Origin: Acridotheres tristis
Lineage: Eukaryota > Chordata > Aves > Passeriformes > Sturnidae
Direction: 5' to 3'
NCBI GenBank assembly: GCA_037013685.1
Contig: CM072885.1
Location: 24,045,263 to 24,109,262 of the forward strand
DNA: 64,000 bases
Position numbers and translations under genes: made by a program. Under the pieces are notes generated by a model, which saw only the letters and a list, made by a program, of their open reading frames with translations, ran no database searches and was not told where the DNA came from. Of the stretch, positions 38,838 to 50,068 are shown one piece after another; position 1 is the stretch's first letter; the number at the start of each line of letters is the position of its first letter.

Positions 38838-39303
38838 CCTCTCCTTGGAATCGCAAAGGGTCTCTCCTGCGCTCTTTGTCTCGCCTTAGACTGGCAGCCC
38901 TCGTTGTGGTCTTCGACCACACACCCTGACCACGAACCCTAGAAGGGCACAGTGGCAGGGCCACTCCTTGCGCGGCTCTGTGGAGCTAGCTGAGACCTGA
39001 GGAGTGTGGAGACAACTCAGGGCAGAGCCGTGTCATTCTCTTACTGTGACACTTTGCCCTTTGAAATTGCAAGTGGGACTGAGACAAAAAACATTAGCGT
39101 TATGTAAACAGAGAGAGTTTCAGTACGCTTCCTCTGAGCTAGGGTTTCCTAAATGTTGCACAATCAGAAAGGGAGTTAAATGTGCAGTAAATCGTCTTTT
39201 TGTTTTCATGTGGTCCATTTTTTAATTTACTCCAGAGGCGAGATGCTCCCTTTTCCTGCAAATCCCAACCACTACTTCATGATACAAGAAAAGTAAAAGC
39301 CAG

Positions 39304-39432
39304 ATCACAGAAACACAGAATCATTAAGGTTGTAAGACACCTTCAAGGTCATCTAGGTCCCAGCCCCACCATAATCACCCCTAACCCATATCCCCAAGTG
39401 CCATATCCAGACACCTCTTGAAAACTTCCATA
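39304..39432 (-). mobile_element. CR1 LINE, 3' end fragment
   Basis: Left edge CACAGAATCATTAAGGTTGT is an inverted CR1 terminus, followed by ACCTTCAAGGTCATCTAGGT, ATATCCCCAAGTGCCATATC and CAGACACCTCTTGAAAACTT. It is about 130 bp long, with no coding part. Confidence 0.95.
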
Positions 39433-42400
39433 TTTATTTGAGAATATTTTAGTGCAGGCTAATGTAAAAAGAATACCAAAATTATTAATATAAGATCTTA
39501 TATCAGACTTTGATGGTTTCAGGGGCATCAGGCAATGGGTTATGGCTGGAAGGTCTCAAGTAGTTGGACACAGAAAGCTTATATATACAACACCTTTAAA
39601 AGAAAAGCACTGGAAAAATGCTAACCCAGTGAATGTGCACATTTGTGTGCTGTGTGCCTGTGCTTGTGTTTGGACATATGAATGCATCTATGCTTAACTG
39701 TAATTAAACCTGAATTAGTATTTAAATAAAAGCATGTCCTCTTATTAATTAGCCTTGTATATCAGTTTCAGAATTATCCACATTTTTCAATGAATTGAGC
39801 ATTTCTTACTTGATGTGGAATGTTAAAGAACAAAGCCATAGAATAACTGAAACCAATTATATTTTTAACAAATAACAATACTCATTAACAGGAAGGAGGT
39901 CATTATACTGCAATTCCCTGATGCTTTCTTATTTTCATTAGCAGTTTACATAATGAGATTTGAGAAATCCTTCAAATTGTACATTGTTTACTGAAACGAG
40001 CATGAAGTGTTTAGTTTAACTCAAATAAAATCTATAATATTTCATCAGAGTAATTAGAGTTATTTTGTAACATCTGCATATCAAGATCTTGATGCCTCAT
40101 GTATGATTAAAGTATCATTAAAAGCAAGTACATTATAAACTGGAGATACAAAGACAAATATCATCCTGGAGAACTTCTCATTTTAAATGTCAGTCAAATG
40201 TCAGAGGGACATAAGTTCGTATTTGTACTGACAACAGGCTGCTACGTTTAAGCTGCACAAGATCACATCTTTGCTTACTGCAATGAACTGGAACTATTAT
40301 TTGAGAAAGAGTTTGCTTGTCCTGGGCCTTTTCCATGACCCAAAAGTGTCCATTACCTTCTGCTTTATGAGTCTTTCTCAAGCTGTTCCATGTGGAAAAT
40401 GTCATACCCAGCTGTACTGGGTCATTTGCTAGATACACATTTTCACCTAAGAGGTCTGTTGAATGTGCCTCTGGTAACACAAATCACAGGAAACACTGCT
40501 CCATCATGTGAGGCTTGATGATCACTGTTGATAATTCAGGCGTATTAACCTTCCCTGATGTCTGGCATATTCCACCTGGGTGGGCTGGCATCCTCTTCCT
40601 GAACAGTGACAATAATGTCACCAGGGCCCCAAGGAGGAGGGAATTGCTGTGGGCCAAGGATTCACTATTGCTAAGTTCCCCTCTCCTTCCCCCTGTTCAG
40701 AGTGAATGTGTCCATACTGTACATTATTGGGGGTGATCTTTGGCTTTATGCCCATCCTACGCTCCTTGATTTCTCAAGGATGCGCCAGGTGAGATACCAC
40801 CTGCCAGAGTAACCACAACAGAGCAGGAAAAACCGCTTCCAGGGCTCCTGGGATATGCACAAAGACAAAAAATGTGAGAACTGCTCTTGATTTTTGAGTG
40901 GTTGCAACTTTGAATTATTATGATCAGGTTTATTTGCCCCGAATAGTGCAGAGACTTCTATGCAACCACAGAAAACAGAATTTTAATAATGTAATGCATT
41001 AAGAATGCAAAGGGTACTCTCAGGCATGTTTGAGAGCAATGAGAAGCACACGAGAGCTTTAGGATGGCTGGAATGCTGAGTAAATCAAAGTGCATGTGAT
41101 TTTATCCGTACAACTGATGGATATCAGTAATATCCATTACTATCAGGACCCAGAATAGGTTGCTTTCCAAATGATTTCCAAGTTTAATTTAAGAGAAGGC
41201 TGACTTAATGACACCAAAAGAGAATTTGAGAATGCTATTAAAATTCCACAGTGTTGATGACCATGCTTTTAGTATTTCAGCTTGTTGCCAGGTGCCAATT
41301 TATTGAGAGGTATAGACATACTAGAAACCACAAGATGTTTAAATTCTCTTTAGAGCCCTCTAAGATTGCTCAGACTCCAGGCAGGGAGCATTACCAACAC
41401 TTTATGTCCTTATTTATCCGTTAAAATGTGCAGTGAAAGAAGTAGAAATCTTGCAGTAGAAAGACTTGTCAGTAGGAATAGCGTAAATAAAATTAAGGGA
41501 TCCTAACCCAATCTACCTCCCAGTATCACGTCCCCATTCCAAGCTATGAGCTGCCTGCCAATACTGTATCCATTATTGTTATATTCATTAAGTTTTCTTT
41601 ACAAGAAATAATAAGTTTAGCCTACCATCAAAAATGCAAAACACAACAGAAACAAAAATGAAGGGAAATATACTTCATTTAGCCCTAGCTCTACCTTTCC
41701 TTGCCCTTCACCTTATTGATCAAATGCTTCTATCCCTTTCTCTCCTGCTGACATTTTGACCTCCAGCAAGCGTGTCCACTGCAAGCCTGCCCAAGTCAGA
41801 GGTGCCCAGTTCACACTCAGGATGCCAAATGGCTGCCACTGTCCTGCCCATGAGCTCTGTGGAGCCTGGGACCTCCTGAGTGCATTTGAATCAGGGGACA
41901 CCCAGAGGATATTAACATATGGATAGCTACTGAGAGTACTCTTCTGTCCAATTGCTTACCTTAACTCACAGTCCCACTGAAATCACAGCAATACTCATCA
42001 GGAGCTGAAGCGTTCTGTGCCAAAATCTTGTATAAGGATGATATAGAGTGTAAAACACAGAATATTTGATTTGATTCAGGTGAAGTAATCTATTGTGATA
42101 TAGCCTAAAACTTGAATCTGAAAAGCTCTCAGGTGTTCAAATCTCGTCACCAAAATGCTTTAGAGATTTCTTGAATTTTGTCATTCCAAACAGTCAACAA
42201 ATACCCTAAGCAGAACAAACTTTTTCTCTTAAGGTGGAATCCAGAGGTCTAAATAAAAGTCAAACTCATTAAATACTGTTTTGATGGTTAATGAACATAG
42301 ATTAGCAGACTGTTGGATAGATGTGTGTAAATTTGCTCTTGATGTTTTTCTGCAATGAATCACTAAAGAATATTTTTTTCTGACAACTCTTTAATCCCTT

Positions 42401-42545
42401 AGTTCAATTGCATGCAAATCAAGTGCAGGGAGAATAAGATTACTTTATATTGATTATTTTCTTCAGCATCTCATTTCTTTACCTATCAGCCCAGTTATTT
42501 TGTCTCATAACAAAATAACTTGTGACAAAAGATTTCCTCTGAATA
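39433..42545. other. Unique sequence with a possible conserved element
   Basis: The 39690-40110 stretch is repeat-free, strongly AT-rich and dense in TAAT/ATTA cores, which makes it a candidate conserved non-coding element by appearance only. The rest shows no exon or mobile element. A minus-strand 96-codon frame (40190-40480) has no family resemblance. Confidence 0.4.
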
Positions 42546-42840
42546 CAGAATCATAGAGCTGCAGAATTGCAGGGCTGTGAATGCACCTCTAGTTTGGGAG
42601 CTCTCTAGTCTTTCTTTCCTTCTATACAGTTGAGTTCTGAAAATCTCCAACAATGGTGACTTCACAAAGGCTCTGGACAACCTACCCCAGTGTGTGACTG
42701 CCTTTACAGTAAAAAAAAAAAGAAAAAAGAAAATGGTATTGTAGTGTGTAAAACAATTTCCTCTCTTTAGTTTGTGCCCATTCCATCCTGCCCATTTCCT
42801 GGCACCAATAAGGAGTCCAGCTCTTATTGGTTTTGCAGCG
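42546..42840 (-). mobile_element. CR1 LINE 3' fragment with internal A-rich insertion
   Basis: Inverted CR1: AGAATCATAGAGCTGCAGAA at the left edge, then CTCCAACAATGGTGACTTCA, GGACAACCTACCCCAGTGTG, TGACTGCCTTTACAGTAAAA, an expanded A/G-rich run at 42710-42731, TTTGTGCCCATTCCATCCTG and CACCAATAAGGAGTCCAGCT. It is about 295 bp, diverged, with no coding frame. A minus-strand 162-codon frame (42495-42983) overlaps it; that frame is a chance opening across decayed CR1 and flank. Confidence 0.92.
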
Positions 42841-44768
42841 AGTCTGATTGTGGTACCAAAAAGTTCAATGAGTTCCCCCATGTCACAGAGCCAGGCAGTG
42901 ACAGGGGCAGAGGGAAATTTAGCCCCTCTTGAGGGGAAATATTTAGTCCTTGCTGAAGCTACAGCTTCAGCCTTTTTACACAATCTGAGGACACTTTTGA
43001 GATTCCTGGGACTGGAAAAGTCTTGATGTCTTTCCTTTTGTGCAAGCAGTAAAGCTCACTTCTCATGCCTGACAATTGTGGACTGCTGGTTTGAAGATTT
43101 TGAGGGGCCTTTTGTAATCTTTTAGTGACAAGAGCTTTTCAGTGATACAGATGGTTTGGAAAAAATATTGATTTACTTCAAGGTGCTTGTAAGTAGCACT
43201 ATTTCACTGCATGAAACTTGGTCTCTTTTTGCTGAACTTCAGTTATTTGCAAGACATCAAATTTGTCTTAATGTTTATGGTGAAAAACAGAAGATATTTT
43301 ATTCCTACTGTGGCACCCATCAGAGATAGCTTATGTCACATGCACCATTCATTAGTCAGAAAAAGTTCAGGCGTCTATTGCAATTACTAAATTGCCTTTT
43401 CCAAGCACAAATAAATCACTCTTCGTTCATTAAGAGACACACTTAAGCGGTCTGAATTTTCAGCATTCTGACTTGTATGAATACTCTGCTGATTTCCTAC
43501 AGAAGGAAGAAAAACATGGCTGCTAAAATAGCTGCAGGTCAGTCAGCAGCGATCACACTGCAGGGACACTTGCTGCACCAGGAGTTTAGTGCATGCCTGC
43601 AAAACCACCTGAGACCTGTCAAACTTTCATTCCTGTTCAAACAGAGAAGTTGGACTTTTTCCTCTTAATTCTTCCATAATAATTTAGGAACAGTGAGACT
43701 CTGCAGATTATGCCAGTTTTCAATCAAATCGAGTTGAACTAAAGCACACAGAGCTTGCATTTTCTTTATGAATTTTCAGGCTCTCCTAAAGCCCAGAAAT
43801 CTTACAGTTTGATGGAAAAGAACAACTATAATGGCTATTATTAAGATTGTTAAGTCCTATTATGATGATGGCACCCAAGGGCCCCATCCGGGATTGAAAA
43901 ATCTTCTTCCCCTACCTGCCTTCAACGTGATAGGACAGAAATAACTCATAAATGGTGCCTGACAGAAAGAACGCCCTGCCTACGCAATGCCTGTCTCTTC
44001 TCCAATCTGCTTCTTACCTTGCTACTGAGCATGCTGTCCTAAACACTCTGACTTACTCTTGTACAGTAAGTAAATAATGATGATTATTTCTCAATGTGTT
44101 TATTTTCTTCACTCAGTTTATTTTCTCTCTTATCCAAATTTTGCATCCTTATTTTAGGGACCTACATCAGTTTTGTGCTCATTTGCAACACTCATTTTCC
44201 ATTCTCCCTCAGCCTCATTCTTTCCTCATCCTACCTTTGAAGGCTCTTCTGGCATTCATATTTCTTTCTTTTATACCTTCTATGTCATGTCCATTGTGTC
44301 AGATTGCCAAGGCAGTGTTCAGACCAACCAGAAACTGGAATTGCCTACATGACCTTTCTCATACTGTGCCTGTATAAAAAGACTGGACTAAGAAAGAATG
44401 ATACCAGGAAATCAAGAAGAGAAAAGATCCTGTCTGTTTCTGACACCAGTTCATTGCTCCTTGTTCACTTTGGTTTCCTCATCTGCACCATCCTGTTATG
44501 CCCTGTGGGTATCTTACAACACATTGCTCAACCTCCCATCTGGGATCAGAGTGACTGAAAGCAGGGATATTCTTTAAAAATAAACTCTAAAAATAAAAAT
44601 CTATATTATTTGCACCACACTGATGATTGAGTTCTTGTTGATGTTTGATATTTGTTTGATATGCCTAATAGTCAAATGAAGAAGTACTAAAATGAACATA
44701 AAAGAGGAAGTCCCCATTTCAGACAGAGGGCTGCATTTTCTTTCAACTCTCATGTGTCAATCAGATTA
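42841..44768. other. Unique sequence, no gene seen
   Basis: No exon or mobile element recognised. Frames are at most 93 codons, without motifs. Confidence 0.5.
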
Positions 44769-44840
44769 TTGAATCATAGGGTAGTCAGGGTTGGAAGGGA
44801 CATCTACAGGTCATCTTGTCCAAATGCTCTGCTCAGCCAC
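44769..44840 (-). mobile_element. CR1 LINE, short 3' tail
   Basis: TTGAATCATAGGGTAGTCAG, then GGTTGGAAGGGACATCTACA, GGTCATCTTGTCCAAATGCT and CTGCTCAG read as an inverted CR1 terminus. Only the last 70 or so bases are clear; sequence to the right is too diverged to assign. Confidence 0.9.
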
Positions 44841-47097
44841 TGTCTTTTCATCCAACCTATAATTCATCATCTTTGTAAATATCCTCTGGGAGTTGGTGTT
44901 GAAAGCCTGGTAGACAGTATTTACTGCTCTCTCCACATCTGCCAAACCACCAAGATGGATAACATATGTGATTCACAAATTATCCTGTCTTGTCTCCCAG
45001 AACTCTGATGTTGCCTCTCAGTACTTTGGCCACACAGTAGGAGTGTAAACTCTCTACTCTCCTGGCTTAGGATTATACCTGATCTATAAATAAACATTGT
45101 AGTTCACTTCCTTCTATGAAATAATTTCACTGATAAATTCTAATCAGAGCTAACTTTATGATCTCTATCTCTATTTTTTTTGATTCTGCTGACCTTTGTG
45201 CTGTACCTTTGTCACTGTCTCATTCTTCATTATTCCCCTTACACAATACTTTTGTATCCAAGACAAAATGGAAAAAAGTTTGCAACAAAGAACAGAGATT
45301 TACCGTTAATAGGGCAGACAGAAAGAAATCTGTTGAGTAATGAAAAATAAACTTTTTTTTACATTTAAACAATATTCTAACTACTCTTTCTGTGACTTGT
45401 CATAATGTTCTTTCATTGACTGTCCTGCTGCATATTCATCAAGTGTTACTTCCTGGCTGATCAGAACTTTATTGCTTATAATAGAGATGTCATCTGCCGT
45501 CAGATAAAGACCTTGATCCAGGTTTTCTGTGCAGCATTTAGAATTGGTAACAGCATCTGACTCTCTCCTGAGATTAGCAGCACGCTGATTAGTGCCAGAC
45601 AGTTAATAAGTTCCACAAATCGTCATTATGAGAAAGTCAGGAAAAATGAGCTGTGCAAAAATCAGGCAGGGAATATACTTAAGGATGCAAAAATCTAACA
45701 AGGGAAAAACACTTATAGATATAAGCTGCATAGCAACTGAAATATCATGTAGGAAGTTCAGACTGTTTAATAGCCTAGAAGGTTATTCATATGTGATGTT
45801 CTCCAGACAACAGTATAATGATAAAGAACAATCTGTACTCATTTGAGTCTCTCCTAATTTCAGTAGGACAAAGGTAGAGGTTTAGTCATAGATATTACAG
45901 AACTAAACCACGTTAAAGAAAAGTTATGATCCCAACTTAAAACTTGGCTTCTGTTCAGATCAGCAATTTACATTTTAGTGGCTTCAGAAAAAGAAACCTT
46001 TTGTCCTAGATGAAAAATTTTTAAAACACCAGAAAGGCAGGGGCTAGCAGGTGGGACCCAGTCAATGTTTATTTTTTCAAGGCAATTCATTATTCTTCTT
46101 TGCTGTGGATTTGCACCAAATCCAAATTGAGAAATAATTTCCTTTCTCTAAAAGTAATATCAGCAGCACAAAGCAGCTGGAAGCCGTAGGTAATACTCAT
46201 CATGAGGTCTGCAGTGATCTGGGATACACAGCCTCCCCCTCAGCGTCAGTGGGTTTAAGGCAAACTCTGACAGATACTGAAAATTGTCACTGTCTAAGGA
46301 GTGCCCTGGAGGACAGAGCTGCAAGGGGCTGATCTCTCTGTGAACACTGACACCTGGATGACTGCATGCAACTGGATGTGTGTAAATGACACAGTGCAAA
46401 TTTATTTGCTGAGTGTTCAGATGGGATATCCCCAGCATATAAAGTTCTGAGTCTCTGAGTCTGTTTTATTTGTTAGACATGGGTTGTGGTGTTAAATGAC
46501 TCTCATGAGAGCAGCCACAGTGTGGAATTTATTCCCAGCATCATTAGTAAGAAGGCCAAAATCTTATTTTCAAGGACAGTCCTCAACACCAAGTATAGTT
46601 GTTGCTTTAGTAACACTCTCTAACTGGTCTTTGAAAAGCTGTTCCTGACTCAAGGATCCAGGCAGCTGCATTCCTGGAAAGTGTTATATTTCTGTGTAAC
46701 ATATCACAACAACCTCTTATTTCTACTTTCAGCATGCAGGCAAAGAAGCAGGTGAACTTTAGTTAAAGGCTTGTACATGAGAGGAGCACCATCCTCTCCC
46801 ATCTCAGGCTTTTCATGTAGAGCTTTTTTTATTCCCCTGGACTCAGCATCATTTTGAAGTGCTATAACTTTTACCAGAACAAGTCTTTGAGCCACCTCTA
46901 GCCCAACACACCCTCCTTAGACATTAGTATAAAGGAAGTTAAAGTGCTAGAGATAGTTCTGCAACTTAGCTGAAAACCATGCAGAAAGATCAAGTGTGTT
47001 TTACCTCTATAAACTGTTTCCTAGAGCTGTTCTTTTTTGCTCCTCTTTATTGAAGCAGATCCCATTCGTGTAAGAAGTAATCAGATTGTTTTCCTTA
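44841..47097. other. Unique sequence, no gene seen
   Basis: No exon or mobile element recognised; only short random frames. Confidence 0.5.
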
Positions 47098-47102
47098 GTA
47101 GT

Positions 47103-48486
47103 TGTCTTAGGTTTGAGTTGCCAATTTAAATAAACCTATTTCTTTCTGTTGTGAGACAGAACCAGGAGTCAAAGAGCAATGCAGGCTTAAAACTTTGAAA
47201 GGGTATAGAAGAAAATTTATTAATTACACAAACAAAAAGGGGGGGAAAAAAGGGAGGAAAAAAAAAATTTCAGAATAAGATTTTTTACATCACTCCGTCC
47301 CTCCCTCTCCTAATCTTCATAACAACAAAACAAACATATAACAAATACTTCAGTCAGTGCCTAATTTAGTCTTTTTCTGTTTACTTTTGGAGAGAGAAGT
47401 TTCTTCTTGTTGAAGTTGTAGGAGATGTGTTCCACAAGAAGGAAAAAAAAAGTCCTTTTGTAGTTTTACCTCTCACGATTTGCATCCACCCGGGAAATTT
47501 GCAACCGTGACCCTCCTCCCAGTTCTACAGCCGTCCCAAAGTTGTAGATGTGGGTCATGTCTATTCCATGGGGTATTACTTTTAAGAATTGAAATGTTCA
47601 ACAGCAACGATTTTTATCTGTCTCTTTTCTCTCTGCTCAGGCTTCATCTTCAGAAAAACTGCAATCCCCTTCTTTTCTCAAGGCAGAAATTCAAATTCCC
47701 AACACAGGTGTTCTTTAGTCAAATTATCTCCTAAAAAGAAACATTTCCATCCCCCCATGTCTCTTTCCATGGTTTAAAGGAATATTCAGTACATCAGTTC
47801 ATTCCTACAATTTTCCAAAAAGATTTTCAGCCATTTCAGCATCTTCTCATTCTCCTTCCATCTTAAAATACTTAGCTCTTACATCACTGACTTCAGAAAT
47901 CTTCTTATTCCCTTTCATATTCAAAGGGAAGGCTGGAGGCTTTGCAAATCTTATCTGAACACTAAAAAGTTAAAGTTTAACACAACTACAAAAGTTAGGC
48001 CAGGCTCGGCCGTGCTGGGGGCGGGGGGGGGGCGGTGGCGCCACTCAGCCCCTGTGGGGCTGGGCTGCAGCCCACATGGCTCATGGCCACCCGGCCCGGC
48101 CCGGCCCAGCCCGGCCGGCAGTATAAAGAGTCAGCCTTCCCCACGCCAGAGCAGCGGCCGGTGGAGGAAGAAGCCGTGAAGGTTTTATCACACAACTCTT
48201 CCTCCCCTCAGCCATCGGGTCCCCCTCGTTGGCAAACGGGGCCCAAGCGGCCTCCGAGCCTCCCCTCCCCCCGCATGGGGGAGAGGGAAGCTCGGGTTGA
48301 TGTTACCTGCTCAGCCGCCGGAAAGACAAAGAGGCCCAGTTCCGGATTACCTTCTTTAAAATGTGTGTGCACGGAGCGAACTGACTTTCTCCGATTGGCT
48401 GTTACAGGTATCCCAAAAACCCCCCACAAAGGAAACTCCCCCAGGAAGAACTTCTGAGTTTCTTCCTCCCAAGTCAACCTATCACA
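47103..48486 (-). mobile_element. Long LTR-like insertion (1.38 kb) with target duplication
   Basis: TG...CA ends (TGTCTTAGGTTTG at left, CCTATCACA at right), flanked by GTAGT at 47098-47102 and 48487-48491. If the terminal A is shared, the repeat is the 6-bp AGTAGT. On the minus strand it starts TGTGATAGGTTGACTTGGG, has a CCAAT box (ATTGG on plus, 48394-48398), passes a very GC-rich section at about 48000-48265, and carries AATAAA (TTTATT on plus, 47216-47221) about 115 bp before its end. This favours a long minus-strand ERVK-type LTR. However, the CCAAT-to-AATAAA distance is more than 1 kb, and a good TATAAAG sits on the opposite strand at 48123-48129. Orientation is therefore tentative and a nested structure is possible. 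No gag, pol or env sequence is seen. Confidence 0.72.
48000..48265. promoter_or_regulatory. CpG-rich island inside the LTR-like insertion
   Basis: The most GC- and CpG-dense part of the window. It has a G-rich start (GGGGGCGGGGGGGGGCGG near 48017), a GGCCC tandem array at 48092-48117 and a TATAAAG immediately after, at 48123-48129 on plus. This is promoter-like in layout, but no downstream exon or splice donor can be supported, so function is unproven. Confidence 0.5.
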
Positions 48487-48491
48487 GTAGT

Positions 48492-49367
48492 GTAAGAGGT
48501 TAAAAATGATTACACTTTAATTATTAAAATAACAGAGACAGAAGCTAATTTCCCCCAAAGACAATATAATCAGTATAAATGATGACTTTTGTATCAGTTG
48601 TTATTTCTCATAAATTCTGTTCACTGCTGGTTTTATTAAAAAGAACTCCAGAAATGAATACATACTTTTAAAGATTTTATAATTTATTATGGGTGAGAAA
48701 TTTCACTAGTTTCTAATAAGAGGAGGGTCCACCTACTCCCTCCTGACACTGAGACAAATTGCAATTCCCCTTTCTCCAAAACTCTGAGCTGATGTCTACC
48801 AAGAATGCGCCAATTGGTATTGATCCAATTCAATGCAGAAAATATCTGAATAACTTCCTCTGATTCCTTCTACCTTAGCTTGCAATTATTTTATTTTTAA
48901 GAAGACCACTGCCAGCATAAAAGGAGCTGAAGTGCATCTTTTATATGTGAAGTACATGAACCTTTGAAGATAACAAGGTGAAATATATTCATGGCTTTAT
49001 CTTTGAATAACTTCATTGACATGAGTGCTTTAAGTATGCATCAGATACAATTTGTTTTTAATGAGTCCTTAATGAGCGTAATTACATCCCGCAATTCAAA
49101 AAGCTGTCTAATTTTCTCCTTAGTCAAAGTTGCCCATTTGTTTTTCTCACCCATTGTAATCAGGACAGTATTTACTGCCCTAAATCCCTGAATCATGACT
49201 CGCTTGTTTGAATCAGGTAGTCAGTGATTCCTGTCTTGAAAAACAGCAAGTAGTTGGCAGAGAAGTACCAACTCTTGAACAAAAACATCAGCCAGCACAT
49301 TAGCCATAAGAGCATCCTCTTTTATGTCTTTTAATATCAGTGAAAACCACGTGATTATGGAAGTTAC
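48492..49367. other. Unique sequence with a possible conserved element
   Basis: The 48890-49235 part is repeat-free and contains TTAATGAGCGTAATTACATC and GATAACAAGGTG-type words, with retained CpGs. By appearance it is a candidate conserved non-coding element. No exon supported. Confidence 0.4.
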
Positions 49368-50068
49368 AAAATCACAGAATCACAGAGCAAACTGAGTTGG
49401 AAGGGACCCTTAAGGATCACTGAATCCAACTCCCAACCCAGCACCTTCCCCAAGAGTCACACCATGTGCCCAAGAGCATTGTCCAAATGCTTCTTTTGAG
49501 CTCTGTCAGGTTTGGTGCTATGACGGCTGTCCTGGGGAGCCTCTTCCAGTGCCCAGCTGAGCGAAAAAGGTACAACTTTTTTCTAATATCCAACCTAAAC
49601 TTCCCCTAACACAATTTCAGACCTTTCCCTCCAGTCCTGTCACTGCCACAGAGCAGAGATCAGTGTTGGCCCCTCTCTTCCCCCCATGAGGAAGTTGTAA
49701 CTGCAGTGAGGTCTCCCCTCAGTCTCCTCCAGGCTGAACAGACCAAGTGACCTCAGCCACTCCTCGTACAGCTTCCCCTCAAGGCCCCTCACCATCTCTG
49801 TTGCCCTCCTTTGGACTCTCTAACAGCTCAGTGCCTTTTTTATATTGTAGCACCCAAAACTGTTCCCAGCACTCGAGGTGAGGTGGCCCCAGTGCAGAGC
49901 AGAGCAGGACAATCCCTTCCCGTGCCTGGTTAGCGATGCTGTGCCTGATGAACCCCAGGACAGGGATGTCCCTCCGGGCTGCCAGGGCACTGCTGGCTCA
50001 TGTTCAACTTGCTATGGACCAGGACACCCAGGTCCCTTTCCATGGCACTGCTTCCCAGCACTCATTCT
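49368..50068 (-). mobile_element. CR1 LINE 3' 700 bp, including decayed RT coding end
   Basis: The longest CR1 in the window, inverted: AATCACAGAATCACAGAG at the left edge, then GTTGGAAGGGACCCTTAAGG, a CTAATATCCAACCTAAACTT block and TCTCCTCCAGGCTGAACAGA. Further right it runs into coding sequence for the C-terminal part of the CR1 reverse transcriptase. A minus-strand frame at about 49740-49825 still reads LLERVQRRATEMVRGLEG, then YEEWLRSLGLFSLEE, a CR1 hallmark. Stops and frameshifts break the frame elsewhere, so the copy is dead. The plus-strand frames over 49878-50172 are antisense shadows. Confidence 0.96.

Larger units (their letters stand above)
38364..39035 (+). mobile_element. Endogenous retrovirus solo LTR, 672 bp
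   Basis: TG...CA ends (TGTTGTGTTC to GCCGTGTCA), flanked by an exact 6-bp repeat TTCTCT at 38358-38363 and 39036-39041. The plus-strand layout is classical: T-rich U3 start, long pyrimidine-rich U3 with three ATTGG motifs (inverted CCAAT boxes, in CAATTGGTTG, CCCATTGGTTC and GCGATTGGCCC), TATTTAA, then AATAAA about 80 bp downstream, then U5. The element is far more GC- and CpG-rich than its surroundings, which suggests a fairly recent insertion. No internal retroviral sequence is present. The duplication length fits an ERVK/alpharetrovirus-type integrase. Overlapping plus-strand frames of 131 and 173 codons are by-products of low A and G content. Confidence 0.92.

Noticed and set aside
38363..38889. 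Overlapping plus-strand frames of 131, 173 and 86 codons
   Set aside because: They lie wholly in the U3 and R parts of a solo LTR, in several frames at once. Their Pro/Ser/Leu-rich content follows from the pyrimidine-rich DNA, and they match no retroviral protein.
40190..40480. Minus-strand 96-codon frame, considered as an ERV or CR1 coding remnant
   Set aside because: No reverse transcriptase, protease, integrase or gag motif could be recognised, and no repeat ends flank it.
42495..42983. Minus-strand 162-codon frame
   Set aside because: It runs across a decayed CR1 3' region and flanking DNA, with a Phe-rich stretch from the A/G-rich run at 42710-42731. No intact reverse transcriptase block is present.
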